A stretch of 64,000 nucleotides of DNA, taken from Anoplolepis gracilipes (taxonomy: Eukaryota; Arthropoda; Insecta; Hymenoptera; Formicidae). The notes beneath the pieces are model-generated. The model worked only from the letters and a program-made list of their open reading frames with translations. It did no database searches and was not told the origin of the DNA. The translations under genes and the position numbers were made by a program. Below, in pieces: positions 30,601 to 39,345 of this stretch. Numbering within the stretch: position 1 is the stretch's first letter; each line of letters starts with the position of its first letter. The DNA is taken from NCBI RefSeq assembly GCF_047496725.1, contig NC_132980.1, positions 11,734,572 through 11,798,571 on the forward strand, written 5' to 3'.

Positions 30601-32758
30601 CATTATTCATGACGTTACCAACAGCACATTACACACTCGATAGCGAATTACAGAGCACGATAACTGAACGAGCAATTCCTAGTATGTTGCCTCCATTTCA
30701 AGAAGCTTTTGACTTGATACACACTCAGGGCGTAGTTTGACAAGCGAACGAATATGAAGATGTTAATAATTTGCCTGATAATTCAATCATTTGTCCAAAT
30801 CATTTCACGCCAGACTTTTTTTCACTCAAAAAAATATGTTGCTAATGTAAATAGATTTCTACATGTCTCAATTAAAATTTATCGCTACTTTTTGTATCTG
30901 TTAGAATATTCTTTCTCACGTGTGGAATTTATAGCAGCAATATTCTAGCAATACCTCTAGAAAATTTAGATTCCATTGCCAAATATTAATCATAAATGTA
31001 ATTGTCCTTGACAATAGGCCTTAAAGGTAGGCATCGCGGAAAAATTCTCTGTCTAAATTACACTAATAGTACAAATATAAATTCTGTCTCTGTCATTTAA
31101 ATCGATTAAGTGCAAAATATATGCAATATCACAGCCGTTGCTAATAATTTGTCTGTTTCAGTTAATTTTTTACACCTTGAAAATTTTTGTTCAAGTTGCA
31201 AGTTCATTTTTTTGAGTGTCGCGCGCGTGTAAACATCTTTCTCTCTCTCTTTCTTATAAATAATATTTGAAACACATATAAGTGCTGCAGAGAGCAAAGG
31301 CGCAAGACAGAATAAAATAAATTAAGATAATCTCAAACTAATATAATTCTATAAATTTAATTATACATATGCAATTATTTAGTACAGGAAAACATAAAAT
31401 TAAAAATTGAAACTTTAAAAATAACACGTGAATAGCGAACGTTTCGAGCTTCAATTTGAGCCTTCTTCAGCGCAGTTATGTAACCGTAATAAAAGTCGTA
31501 AATATAAAATTACAAATAACTTTAAAAAACGAAACTGATCTTTACGGAACGCAGTTCAATATAAAAAATGTTTAATATGAAAAAGGCAATAAACAAAAAA
31601 ACATGCACTATAAGTTACTGTTGCCGTTACGAATAATAATGGCGTGGATAATTATTTATCAATTACCAATAAATCAAGTCACCAAACTGTACAATCAATT
31701 AAATATGTACTTACAACGTCAGAATATTTGGCAACAAATTTGTTAATTAGATGTTGGGCAATAGCGTAATTTAAAAGAGTCGAGCTGTTACTGTCCAAAA
31801 TTCTTTGAGGTAGTCTAAATATACATATATACAGATCGATGACCTTTAAATTTTTAGAAGCTTTTATTAAGTCGTTATAAACTGATGGTAAATTTCTTAT
31901 TATGAAAGGGAACCTCGTCTAACACCTCCACATCGTTCCAACAAAATTCATGATTCTTTGAGAGTCTATGATTATAGTAATAATTTAGATATTATGGGCA
32001 TTTCTGTTGATCTGCGATTTATGTTCACATATTCTAGTTTTCTTTTATAATAAGAGATTGATCTCCAAAATGATATTTATAAGAAGATAGAAAAATGGTT
32101 TAAATCTTCAAACAGATACTGAAAATTTACCAGCAGTTTATAATGACTTAATAAATAAGCTTTCAAAAATTTAAAGGTCATCGATCTGCATATATATTTA
32201 GACTACCTCAAAGAATTTTGGACAGTAACAGCTCGACTCTTTTAAATTGCGCTATTGCCCAACGTCTAATTAATAAATTTGTTGCCGAATATTCTGACAT
32301 TGTAAGTACATATTTAATTGATGGTACAGTTTGGTGACTTGATTTATTGGTAATTTATAAATAATTATCCACGCCATTATTACTCGTAACGGCAACAGTA
32401 ACTCATAGGACATGTTTTTTTGTTTATCGCCTTTTTCATATTAACATTTTTTATATTGAACTTTGTTTACTGCGTTCCGTAAAGATCAGTTCCGTTTTTT
32501 AAAGTTATTTGTAATTTTATATTTACGACTTTTATTACGGTTACATAACTGCGCTGAAGAAGGCTCAAATTGAAGCTCGAAACGTTCGCTATTTACGTGT
32601 TATTTTTAAGGTTTCAATTTTTAATTTTATGTTTTCCTGTACTAAATAATTGCATATGTATAATTAAGTTTATAGAATTATATTAGTCTGAGATCATCTT
32701 AATTTATTTTATTCTGTCTTGCGCCTTTGCTTTCTACAGCACTTTTATGTTTCAAATA

Positions 32759-32798
<40 letters not shown>

Positions 32799-33513
32799 GA
32801 GTAATGTAATATTAATGGTCGTAAAAATATCGAAGATAGAAATATATTTCCTATTATATAAAGGGCTAATATAATAAATATAAAGAGAAAATATATTTTT
32901 TCATTTTTCTCGGATGTTGCATGAAATTTTTAAATTCTAGACTCGCTAATGAAAAATTTGTTGCCGACAGAATTATCGAGGTCGTGGAGGTCGGTTCTTC
33001 AGCGTTTCCACCGAAGATACTAACGTCGATTCCGAGGTTGGCGGTACCTGCACAACGCTCGCTTCTGGTCGGAGTTCCGCTGGGGCTGCGGGACTCAAAA
33101 CCAGTAAGCAACGCTGGAGTGGGTTCTTCACCAACACCAAGGGTGTCAAAATGGATCTCTTAACTGCCCAATTGGACGAGTACAACAAGCACGGCGTGCC
33201 GAAACCAGCGAATATTCATTTTCAATGTGATCTAACAATGAACGAAGAAGGTAGAAATTCCGCTCTTCTCTTCTTATGCATTTTACGAAATGACGAAATT
33301 TCAAACTTATATACTCGTCCGTTTCATTTTAACGTGTTCTTTACTCCTCGAAAAAATATTTTTATTTTCAAAGAACGTTTAAATTCTCTTTTTCTACCAT
33401 CGCTCACCATTCGTTAAATGCAAAACAGCAGAATTGGTAATGTTTGAAAATTCCTGCTTAATGACTCTCGTCGAAGAGTCGTATTATTCTTTTACTTCCA
33501 CTTCTCGGAACTA

Positions 33514-33547
<34 letters not shown>

Positions 33548-36500
33548 TGTTCGAGTGCAATGCAAAAATGCGCAATTGTTTGAGTCGGACAAAATTAATT
33601 CTAAGGTATTGTGTAGATGTACAAAGTGCGGTTGGCAACGTTGTAGTAATTTAAATTACTAATAGCGTCCTTCCATTAGCGCCTGCAGTATCGAAAATCG
33701 AAAGTCGATGAATAAGGAACATTTCTGTGTGTTTTAAACAAAATAGTTTGTCATTCGATCGTCGTGATTTTACACGAAAGATATGACTTAAAGGGGAAGC
33801 TTCCTTTTTCATTTTTCTTTATAATCTTTATAAATCTTTATAATCTTCATAATCTTCATAAGAGCTTATATCTTTGTGATTTGTAAAAAATAAGCTGAAT
33901 AAATCGTGTAGTTTGTTGTTACAGCCTCAAACGCTATTGTAATGTGAGCATCCTTACTTTTCGTATTGTTTCAGCGCTTTACAGTTTAGAGGATGACTGG
34001 CGCAATATCGTCGAGAATTCTCACCTACTCTCGGAGAAACAAACACAGCAACAAACCGCTCTCTGGGAGTTGGCCGAAACCGAAGTGGCTTACATTAAAA
34101 CGTTAAAGGTCGTAACCGATGTGAGTGAAATATTTATATTTTAATTACATTTACATTTCTACGTTTTGTGAAACCAAATTATTTATTGTATCGAAATATA
34201 ATTGAATTAATCGAATGATGAATATATATCACGAATGTGAAAATGAAAATTACATACAGTTATCCAGAGTCATTATTCACTACAGTTAAAATTCAGAGAT
34301 GATTAAGATTAAATAATTGAGTGTTCATCTTGTTAAAAAGTGATGATCATCGTATCTGATACCATAGCTCTTCATGGCGTGCCTCTGTAGCCTGCAGACC
34401 TCGAATATCCTGAACGAGGTCGACAGGTCGAAGCTGTTTAGCAATATACCCGATATCTACGTCGCTAATCGCTACTTCTGGACTCATTTTCTTCTCGAGA
34501 TGGTGAATACTTCGAGATCGAGCGGACAACCGCTCGATCCCGGTCATCTTCTACTGGGCTTTGAAACTTTCGAGCAGACGTTCGCGCCTTACACAAGATA
34601 CTGCGCCGAGCAAAGCAAGTGTCAGCAATATTGTAAAGACCGGCTGAATGATAACCAGCTTTTCACGGCGTATCTGGTGGTATGTACACGTTCTGTTAAT
34701 CCTTCCTATCTATTACTACACAGGGTGATTCAGAACAACCTCGTGTCCTTAAAATGATATATTCTGAGACAATTTTTCCTTTTACAAAATTTTGTCTGAA
34801 GCTTAGTTATAATTCCTGCATGCCCGTTGTATCCGGCTTGTTTAATGGCTAACTATTTTCAATTATAACTCAGAAACTAAGCTTTAGATAAAATTTTGTA
34901 AAAGGAAAAATCCTCTTAGAATTCACTCAAGAATATGGAATCATTTTAAGGACATCAGGTTGTTTTGAATCACCTTGTATATGCTACGAAGCTTCACGCA
35001 GTCAATTATTCCGTTACTGGCCAATTTTACTACGGAAGTGGTCAGAGGCAGTTTGCGGTTTAATCTGAATTATGAGAAAACCGGTTTCAAATGTGAAATA
35101 CCACGTATACATTAAAGATCACGACATATCACACAACAAATCAGTCAAAGATGAGCGAGAAGAAAAAATCTAAAATTGATTTCCCCCCCCCCCTCCTACC
35201 CCCCCCCCTCTCTCTTTTTGTATATGTACATACAAAAATTTTCGTACATAGACAAGTCTTTGAATATAAGAAGTTGCACAGTTTAATTTGTAGATAAACA
35301 CAAATTCTTTTGATAAAATAATTATTATTGTAAGAAATAAATTATAAAGATGATGAGAAAATAATAATGCAAATTGTAGTAATAATAACTCAATCACTAT
35401 TTTACAGTGGTGCGAAACGCAAAAGGAATGCAACCGATTGAAACTTATGGACATACTAGTGATGCCGATGCAGAGACTGACTAGGTATTCGCTTCTGCTC
35501 AAAGCCGTTTATAAGAATACCGAAAACGAGGAGCAACGTGCGGAATTAGTCCATATGGTAAAATAAATTTTACATTTTTTTCCAATTTTTTTCTCTCATT
35601 AATGTACCTGATAAAGATAGCAAAGCAAAAGAAAAAAATGGATGAAAAGATGTGCCCAGACTTTATGGTGCGTTTCGTAGATTCTTTGAATTATAAATCT
35701 AGTTCACGCCGAAAAAAAAATGTGAGAAAGAAAAAAAATTTACAAGAGCGATAATTATTCCGTTTGAAAGATTCGTTTCACATGTAGATCAAGTTTGTCG
35801 ACGATTTCGTGGCGTCCGTGAACGCGGCCCTAAGAAGAAACGAGGAGGCTGCTCAGCTGGACAGCGCAGCCTCCCGTCTAGAGAGTTACGATGTCGTGGA
35901 ATCTAAAGGGCTCGATGAGGAGGTAGAAAAACTAATAAAGCTGTATAGCAATCTCGACATTACCACGGTGCCAATGCCCGGATGTCCAAAGGACAGCCTG
36001 AGAACTCTCCTTCGAGAGGGGGATTTGAAACTAAGAGATGCCACCAGCAAGGTATATACGTCGATATACTATTTAACCTAATTAGAACTACTTTTATATG
36101 TTGAATAAAACGAAATTACATATGATGAAATATGATCAAAAAATATCTATAATAATTCTACTGTAATTTGATCTATAAATGTTTTAAAGTAGTTTCTATA
36201 AATGTAGCTATTTTTTTTTTTACTTTTTATCTATTTTTATATTTTAAAAGTATCAAACAAGTTAATTCTCATCGTGTTGAGATAAAAAATTAAGTATAAA
36301 TACTTATCAATTATTCTTTGCAGATGGAAGTGCATGTGCTATTATTGACGGATATGCTGTTGATTTGTAAACCTACAACGAAAAAAATGTTCAAGATCAT
36401 TAGGCAACCGTATGTTGTTGATCGCATACGAATACACGAAGTGAAAGAACCGTCCAGTCTAGGATTGGTTTATCTTAACGAGTACGGGACAATTTCGGCC

Positions 36501-39345
36501 GCTTTAATTCTCAGCGCTGGTGACCCGAAATTAGCCAAGGTAACTTGATAAACAACTATCACAAATTACGACAAAGTTCGCGAAATGTTGATTCACTATC
36601 CCGTTTAATTTAGATTTCACGTTCGTACTGTACCTTCATTAACGACGGTCTTCAGCAATGTCACTTAACTAGCGGTAATAGTTTAAATTAAATTTCGACA
36701 TTTCTCTTTTCAGCTCATATATACATAACATACATTTTTTTAAATAATTTAATTTAAGAAAAGAGAAAAAAAAAGAGAAGATAGTATTAATTAAACTTAC
36801 AGTTAAAGTTAAAGTTTATCGATGCCAGTGATTTCCAATGGCTAAAATAAATCTTAACGTTGTTAAGTTAGTTAACAGTTTCTAGTTAACAAGTGGCAGT
36901 TGTTTAGAACCAACAGTACACGTTTTTTCAGTCATGGATGGAGTCCTTAAGACACGCCCAGCAACAATTCGCATTGATGAAAGTACCGTCGCTCGGTGCC
37001 GAGCCAGTAATGAATCTGGCAGCTGTCAGCAGGCAACCGAGTACATTAGGCGACGGCGATTTCGAGACAGAAGAGTGCGAGGGAACCTTTCCAAGAACTC
37101 CGCGTGGCAGTAGCAGAGCTTCGCATGTTAGCAGTCTCGCTCATAGTCATAGGTATGTATCCAAAAGTGAAAAAAATCCCTACACAAAGTCTTGCTTACG
37201 TATTGTCATTACACACAATTGCGTGTAAAATTTCGATGCGTTCCATCATTTCTAGCGGTAGTATGGAGATGGAAGGCGTGTCTCCGGGAAGTAGCAGCTT
37301 TCTACCCAGTTATAATCCGAGCAGAAACGTTAGCGTAGAGACAAACGAGCAACCACGAGCGTCGAGTTCGTTGTCATCGGAGGAGGGTGGCGAATCCAGT
37401 TCCGGGCATAATCACAGATCTTTCCACATAAGGTGAGGACAATATTGAAATTTTGAACTTGCCATTTCACGTTGATAAATCGCAAAGTAAACAGATTAAT
37501 AACATCTATTAAAACTTATTGTCCGAATCAGACGTTCGTTATTGGGTAAATCCCCGACGCCGAACACGTTGAGTGTCCAAGTGCCGTATTCGAGTTTGGG
37601 TCAATCGCTCCCCAATCTGACGTTGGCCACCTCACCGCAAACTTCCACCGTGTCACCGACGCCACCAAATTCGTTGCTCATTGTGCCGCAGATGGCAAAG
37701 AGCAAGGACACTCTGCTCTCACCAGGACACCGAGGTAGCAATTACCGACGCGTATCTCTTTGTTTGTCGCACTTTTTCGGAACCGAGTTACAATAAAGGC
37801 CATTCCGCATTAACGACGTAGTCTCCGCACGTTCTCTTACTAACTCTGCACGCCGATTAGAACATATAGAAACACGTAGCAACATGTCAATTACTATCAC
37901 GAGTATTAATGCACTAAGCACTTCTCTATTTTGAAATCACATGTGTCTTAATACCATTTGCTTATTAGAAATAGCGGAATTGTCATCCAGGATGCAAACA
38001 CGAAAGAAACGTGATAATATCAAGGTGTTGTAATATATAGTTTAATGTAGATTTTATTAGATATAAAAGCGTTGGTGAATCGTTTGATAGACTTATTTAT
38101 TACAAATATTAGTTGCTAGACATCCCAAATATCATTCCCATTTGAAAGTTTTAATAAATACTATATTGATAAAAACTTATACTTTAATCCTTAGAGAAAA
38201 AGCAAAAAAATATGTTTCAGAATTTTGTTTGATACCTATTCTGTCCATATTTCGGTCTGAATTTTTTTTCATAGAGTTCGGAAATATTTATTATAGAAAA
38301 ATATTGTAGAGAAGAATGTGTTTATAAAGATGTGCTTTAAACGGATATTCATATATACCGATTGTGTGTCGTCAGGTATATCCTATCCACCACCGTCGCC
38401 ACCGCGAGGTGCTCTCAGACGAGCGTTCGCATTACCGCAATCGCGAAATCCGCCCTTGATCAAAACGAGGCATGTAAATGCGTCCTTGACGCAACCGGTA
38501 ATGCAGACAACAACGATAGGCAACTCTGACACCGAAGTTATCGAAGAGAGACGGAGAAGGTTGGATCCTTCGCAGAGAGTGCCGTCGACGAGTAGCGTCG
38601 TCGAAGAAAAGGTAACGATTTATTAGCACATTTTTAAAATAAAATAGCAAAAAATAATATAACAAATCTATATTTATATATTAATTTATAATAAATTGTT
38701 ATTAACAATAAAATGTTTCTCGACTCATTAATTAAAAATTTATTATGTGCGACTTGAATGATTTTATGTATAGTAAAAAATGTGATAAGAGAAAAGAGAA
38801 TGATAATGAGATATAGTAAACTAAAAAGATATCATGTTAATAATGTTACTTAAAATTTTCTCGTTTAATATTATAAACGGTTGTTGATAACAGATCACTA
38901 TTATTGTTCATAGAAATGACCTGCAAATTGACTTGAAAGAATTTATCACAAAGAATGTATGGTATGGACCACATCGCCGACATGGATGGACGTGATATTT
39001 AAAGCTTGATGGATATACGTGTTATGTAATGCTCGACCAGATGTATTCTTCCCTTTAACTCTATGTCTAAGTGCTGCACACACTTTCACATAGAAAAAAA
39101 AATTCAAGGAGCATTGATCTTCGAGGATTGATTGTTTCGCACTCTCTGGAATTCTATCTGGAAACGTATCAAGCAATTTAACAATCGGTAAGACGCGTCA
39201 CGCTGTAAAACGATAGAGCCAATTGCCCATATCGTTGTTTCTGCATTTTCAGATTGGGGCCATTCGAAATCAACGTGAAGTTTGTACCACGACCGTATTA
39301 CTACTTTATCTCGTTATCCTTGTAATAGTAGATGTTTCTTTATAA
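6066..39345 (+). CDS. PLEKHG5: PLEKHG5/GEFmeso-like Rho guanine nucleotide exchange factor, 5' end missing
   Basis: Exons joined in one frame: 6066-6311, 14686-14795, 21266-21402, 28153-28229, 32971-33250, 33975-34120, 34368-34679, 35408-35557, 35788-36051, 36324-36539, 36932-37152, 37256-37432, 37532-37734, 38376-38611, 39253-39345 (TAA). All junctions are AG/GT and phase-consistent, giving 955 residues plus stop. Visible order: a Gln/His-rich stretch (about residues 28-48), a ubiquitin/RBD-like segment (about 100-165), a Ser-rich linker, a DH domain (about 313-510) with QRLTRYSLLL, a PH domain (about 550-665) with MEVHVLLLTDMLL and YLNEYG, a long Ser/Pro-rich tail and a hydrophobic C-terminus. 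The DH-PH sequence matches my knowledge of PLEKHG5 (Syx/Tech; Drosophila GEFmeso), a cytoplasmic and junctional activator of RhoA-class GTPases. The first exon starts in phase 0 after an acceptor, so earlier exons are missing. Gene identity is strong; the extreme ends are less certain. Confidence 0.9.
6312..14685 (+). other. Large PLEKHG5 intron (8.4 kb)
   Basis: Bounded by donor CAG/GTAAAG and acceptor TTACAG. AT-rich, with a poly-A run (7534-7562), a long CT-rich microsatellite (9883-9999) and a perfect 11-bp GC-rich inverted repeat at 11630-11640/11662-11672. No coding exon was recognised. Confidence 0.6.
9883..9999. repeat. (CT)n-rich microsatellite
   Basis: Roughly 115 bp of CT repeat with periodic TTT interruptions, inside the first large PLEKHG5 intron. 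Confidence 0.95.
14686..21402 (+). CDS. PLEKHG5: PLEKHG5 exon pair encoding an RBD/ubiquitin-like segment
   Basis: Two short exons, 14686-14795 (110 bp, ends phase 2) and 21266-21402 (137 bp, ends phase 1), join across a 6.5 kb intron. Together they read ...EEFLPATRGTYLA-DVLSPACERRGVDLSRVEVLD and on to LRVT. The pattern, a strand, then an LxxVLxPxCxxxG-like helix, then a strand and a 'TPL' turn, resembles Ras-binding-type ubiquitin folds as in RGS12/Raf RBDs. Human PLEKHG5 has a comparable segment before its DH domain. The fold assignment is inference; the exon structure is read directly. Confidence 0.7.
15578..15607. repeat. (GA)n microsatellite
   Basis: About 15 GA units. Confidence 0.95.
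16552..17731. mobile_element. Element with ~230 bp terminal inverted repeats and a hammerhead-like string
   Basis: The left arm 16552-16782 and the right arm 17502-17731 are reverse complements with few differences. For example TTGCTAAGTCAATAAG at 16645-16660 matches its complement at 17623-17638, and AACAAAAAAGCGG matches CCGCTTTTTTGTT. The ~720 bp interior contains a 116-codon - strand open frame (16857-17207) with no family I recognise. Just inside the left arm, the - strand reads CTGAAAAA...CGAAACG (16816 to 16784), similar to strings in the larger palindrome at 31.3-32.8 kb. Non-autonomous DNA transposon or Penelope-like fragment are both possible. Confidence 0.65.
22998..23453 (-). mobile_element. 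MITE copy 2 of the CACTCAAAAAAA family, with a 64-bp terminal tandem duplication
   Basis: Begins CACTCAAAAAAATG at 22998 and ends TTTTTTTGAGTG at 23389. A 64-bp unit is repeated at 23390-23453, ending in the same TTTTTTTGAGTG. The internal sequence (GGCAATGGAATCTAAATTTT, TCTAGAGGTATTGCTAGAA) matches the copies at 24370-25085 (same orientation) and 30823-31218 (opposite). No coding capacity. Confidence 0.8.
24476..24806. mobile_element. 331-bp insertion nested in a MITE, flanked by an 8-bp target duplication
   Basis: Comparison with the two other MITE copies shows extra DNA between two CATATATT repeats. CATATATT also occurs once at this position in the copy at 30823-31218. An 8-bp target duplication fits hAT-type insertion. 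I see no clean terminal inverted repeat. The insert contains a (TG)n(TA)n microsatellite at 24577-24639. Confidence 0.6.
24577..24639. repeat. (TG)n(TA)n(CA)n compound microsatellite
   Basis: TG units run into TA units and finish with ACACAC. It lies inside the DNA inserted in MITE copy 3. Confidence 0.9.
30823..31218 (+). mobile_element. MITE copy 1 of the CACTCAAAAAAA family (intact length, 396 bp)
   Basis: Ends are CACTCAAAAAAAT (30823) and ATTTTTTTGAGTG (31218), 13-bp terminal inverted repeats. The body is the reverse complement of the copies at 22998 and 24370 (TTCTAGCAATACCTCTAGAA and GATTCCATTGCCAAATATTA are diagnostic). It has no coding capacity and no clear target duplication, so the superfamily is unassigned. 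Confidence 0.8.
31258..32766. mobile_element. Near-perfect 1.5 kb palindromic element (two inverted copies) with hammerhead-like motifs
   Basis: The left arm about 31258-31902 is the reverse complement of about 32122-32766 along its whole length, with scattered mismatches; the centre is constant at ~32012. A ~220 bp loop separates the arms. Each arm contains CTGAAGA ... CGAAACG (32554-32584 on +, 31470-31440 on -), like the core pair of hammerhead ribozymes in Penelope-like retroelements. Each arm also has an outward-reading fossil frame containing FRLPQRILDSNSSTLLN and INKFVA, ending TVW-stop. Two element 3' parts joined head-to-head fit this. The Penelope-like assignment is inference. Confidence 0.7.
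32762..32794. repeat. (TC)n microsatellite
   Basis: About 16 TC units abutting the outer end of the right arm of the large palindrome. Confidence 0.9.
33516..33546. repeat. Poly-T tract
   Basis: Uninterrupted run of about 31 T in the intron before the first DH-domain exon of PLEKHG5. Confidence 0.95.
33975..36051 (+). CDS. PLEKHG5: PLEKHG5 exons encoding the DH (RhoGEF) domain
   Basis: Four phase-0-ending exons (33975-34120, 34368-34679, 35408-35557, 35788-36051) carry the Dbl homology domain. CR1-like: ALWELAETEVAYIKTLKVVTD. CR2-like: DRSKLFSNIPDIYVANRYFW. CR3: KLMDILVMPMQRLTRYSLLL. The last exon supplies the closing helix (IKFVDDFVASVNAALRR). CR3 is the canonical part of the GTPase-binding surface in Dbl-family GEFs. 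The intron between the second and third of these exons contains a foldback MITE and a poly-C tract. Confidence 0.9.
34720..34979. mobile_element. Foldback MITE (~260 bp) in a PLEKHG5 intron
   Basis: The two halves are inverted copies. Outer arms are ACAGGGTGATTCAGAACAAC (34720 on) against its complement ending TCACCTTGT (about 34978). Inner arms are CCTTTTACAAAATTTTGTCT against its complement near 34890-34910. A deleted relative sits at 46679-46784. Ends beginning ACAGGGTGATTC are seen in both. Non-coding. Confidence 0.75.
35183..35208. repeat. Interrupted poly-C tract (G-quadruplex-prone on the - strand)
   Basis: Eleven C, TCCTA, then ten C. The complementary strand has two long G runs plus GG. 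It lies in the PLEKHG5 intron between exons at 34679 and 35408. Confidence 0.9.
36324..37152 (+). CDS. PLEKHG5: PLEKHG5 exons encoding the PH domain
   Basis: Exon 36324-36539 (72 codons) starts MEVHVLLLTDMLLICKP and continues with YVVDRIRIHE and LGLVYLNEYG. Exon 36932-37152 closes the domain with the C-terminal helix SWMESLRHAQQQF, whose Trp is the PH-domain hallmark. The DH-PH pairing and the sequence order match PLEKHG5 rather than other Dbl GEFs. Downstream sequence is low-complexity Ser/Pro/Thr-rich. Confidence 0.88.
39253..39345 (+). CDS. PLEKHG5: Putative last PLEKHG5 exon with hydrophobic C-terminus
   Basis: The exon at 38376-38611 ends in phase 0 at donor GTAACG. A pyrimidine-rich acceptor ending TTTTCAG at 39252 opens a phase-0 frame of 30 codons to TAA at 39343-39345. 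Its peptide has a short polar start (IGAIRNQREVCTTT) and then about 15 hydrophobic residues (VLLLYLVILVIV). This would be a tail-anchor-like segment. The assignment rests on splice signals and frame only; the real end could be read-through of the preceding exon or another exon. Confidence 0.6.
   Translation: MGAIRNQREVCTTTVLLLYLVILVIVDVSL

Larger units (their letters stand above)
28230..32970 (+). other. PLEKHG5 intron (4.7 kb) with MITE and large palindrome
   Basis: Contains a MITE copy (30823-31218) directly followed by a giant inverted repeat (31258-32766). Between 28230 and 30822 it is plain AT-rich sequence with a T-run (29672-29691). The acceptor is TTGCCGACAG at 32961-32970, poor in pyrimidines but preceded by a branch-point-like GCTAATG at 32945-32951. 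Confidence 0.6.
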
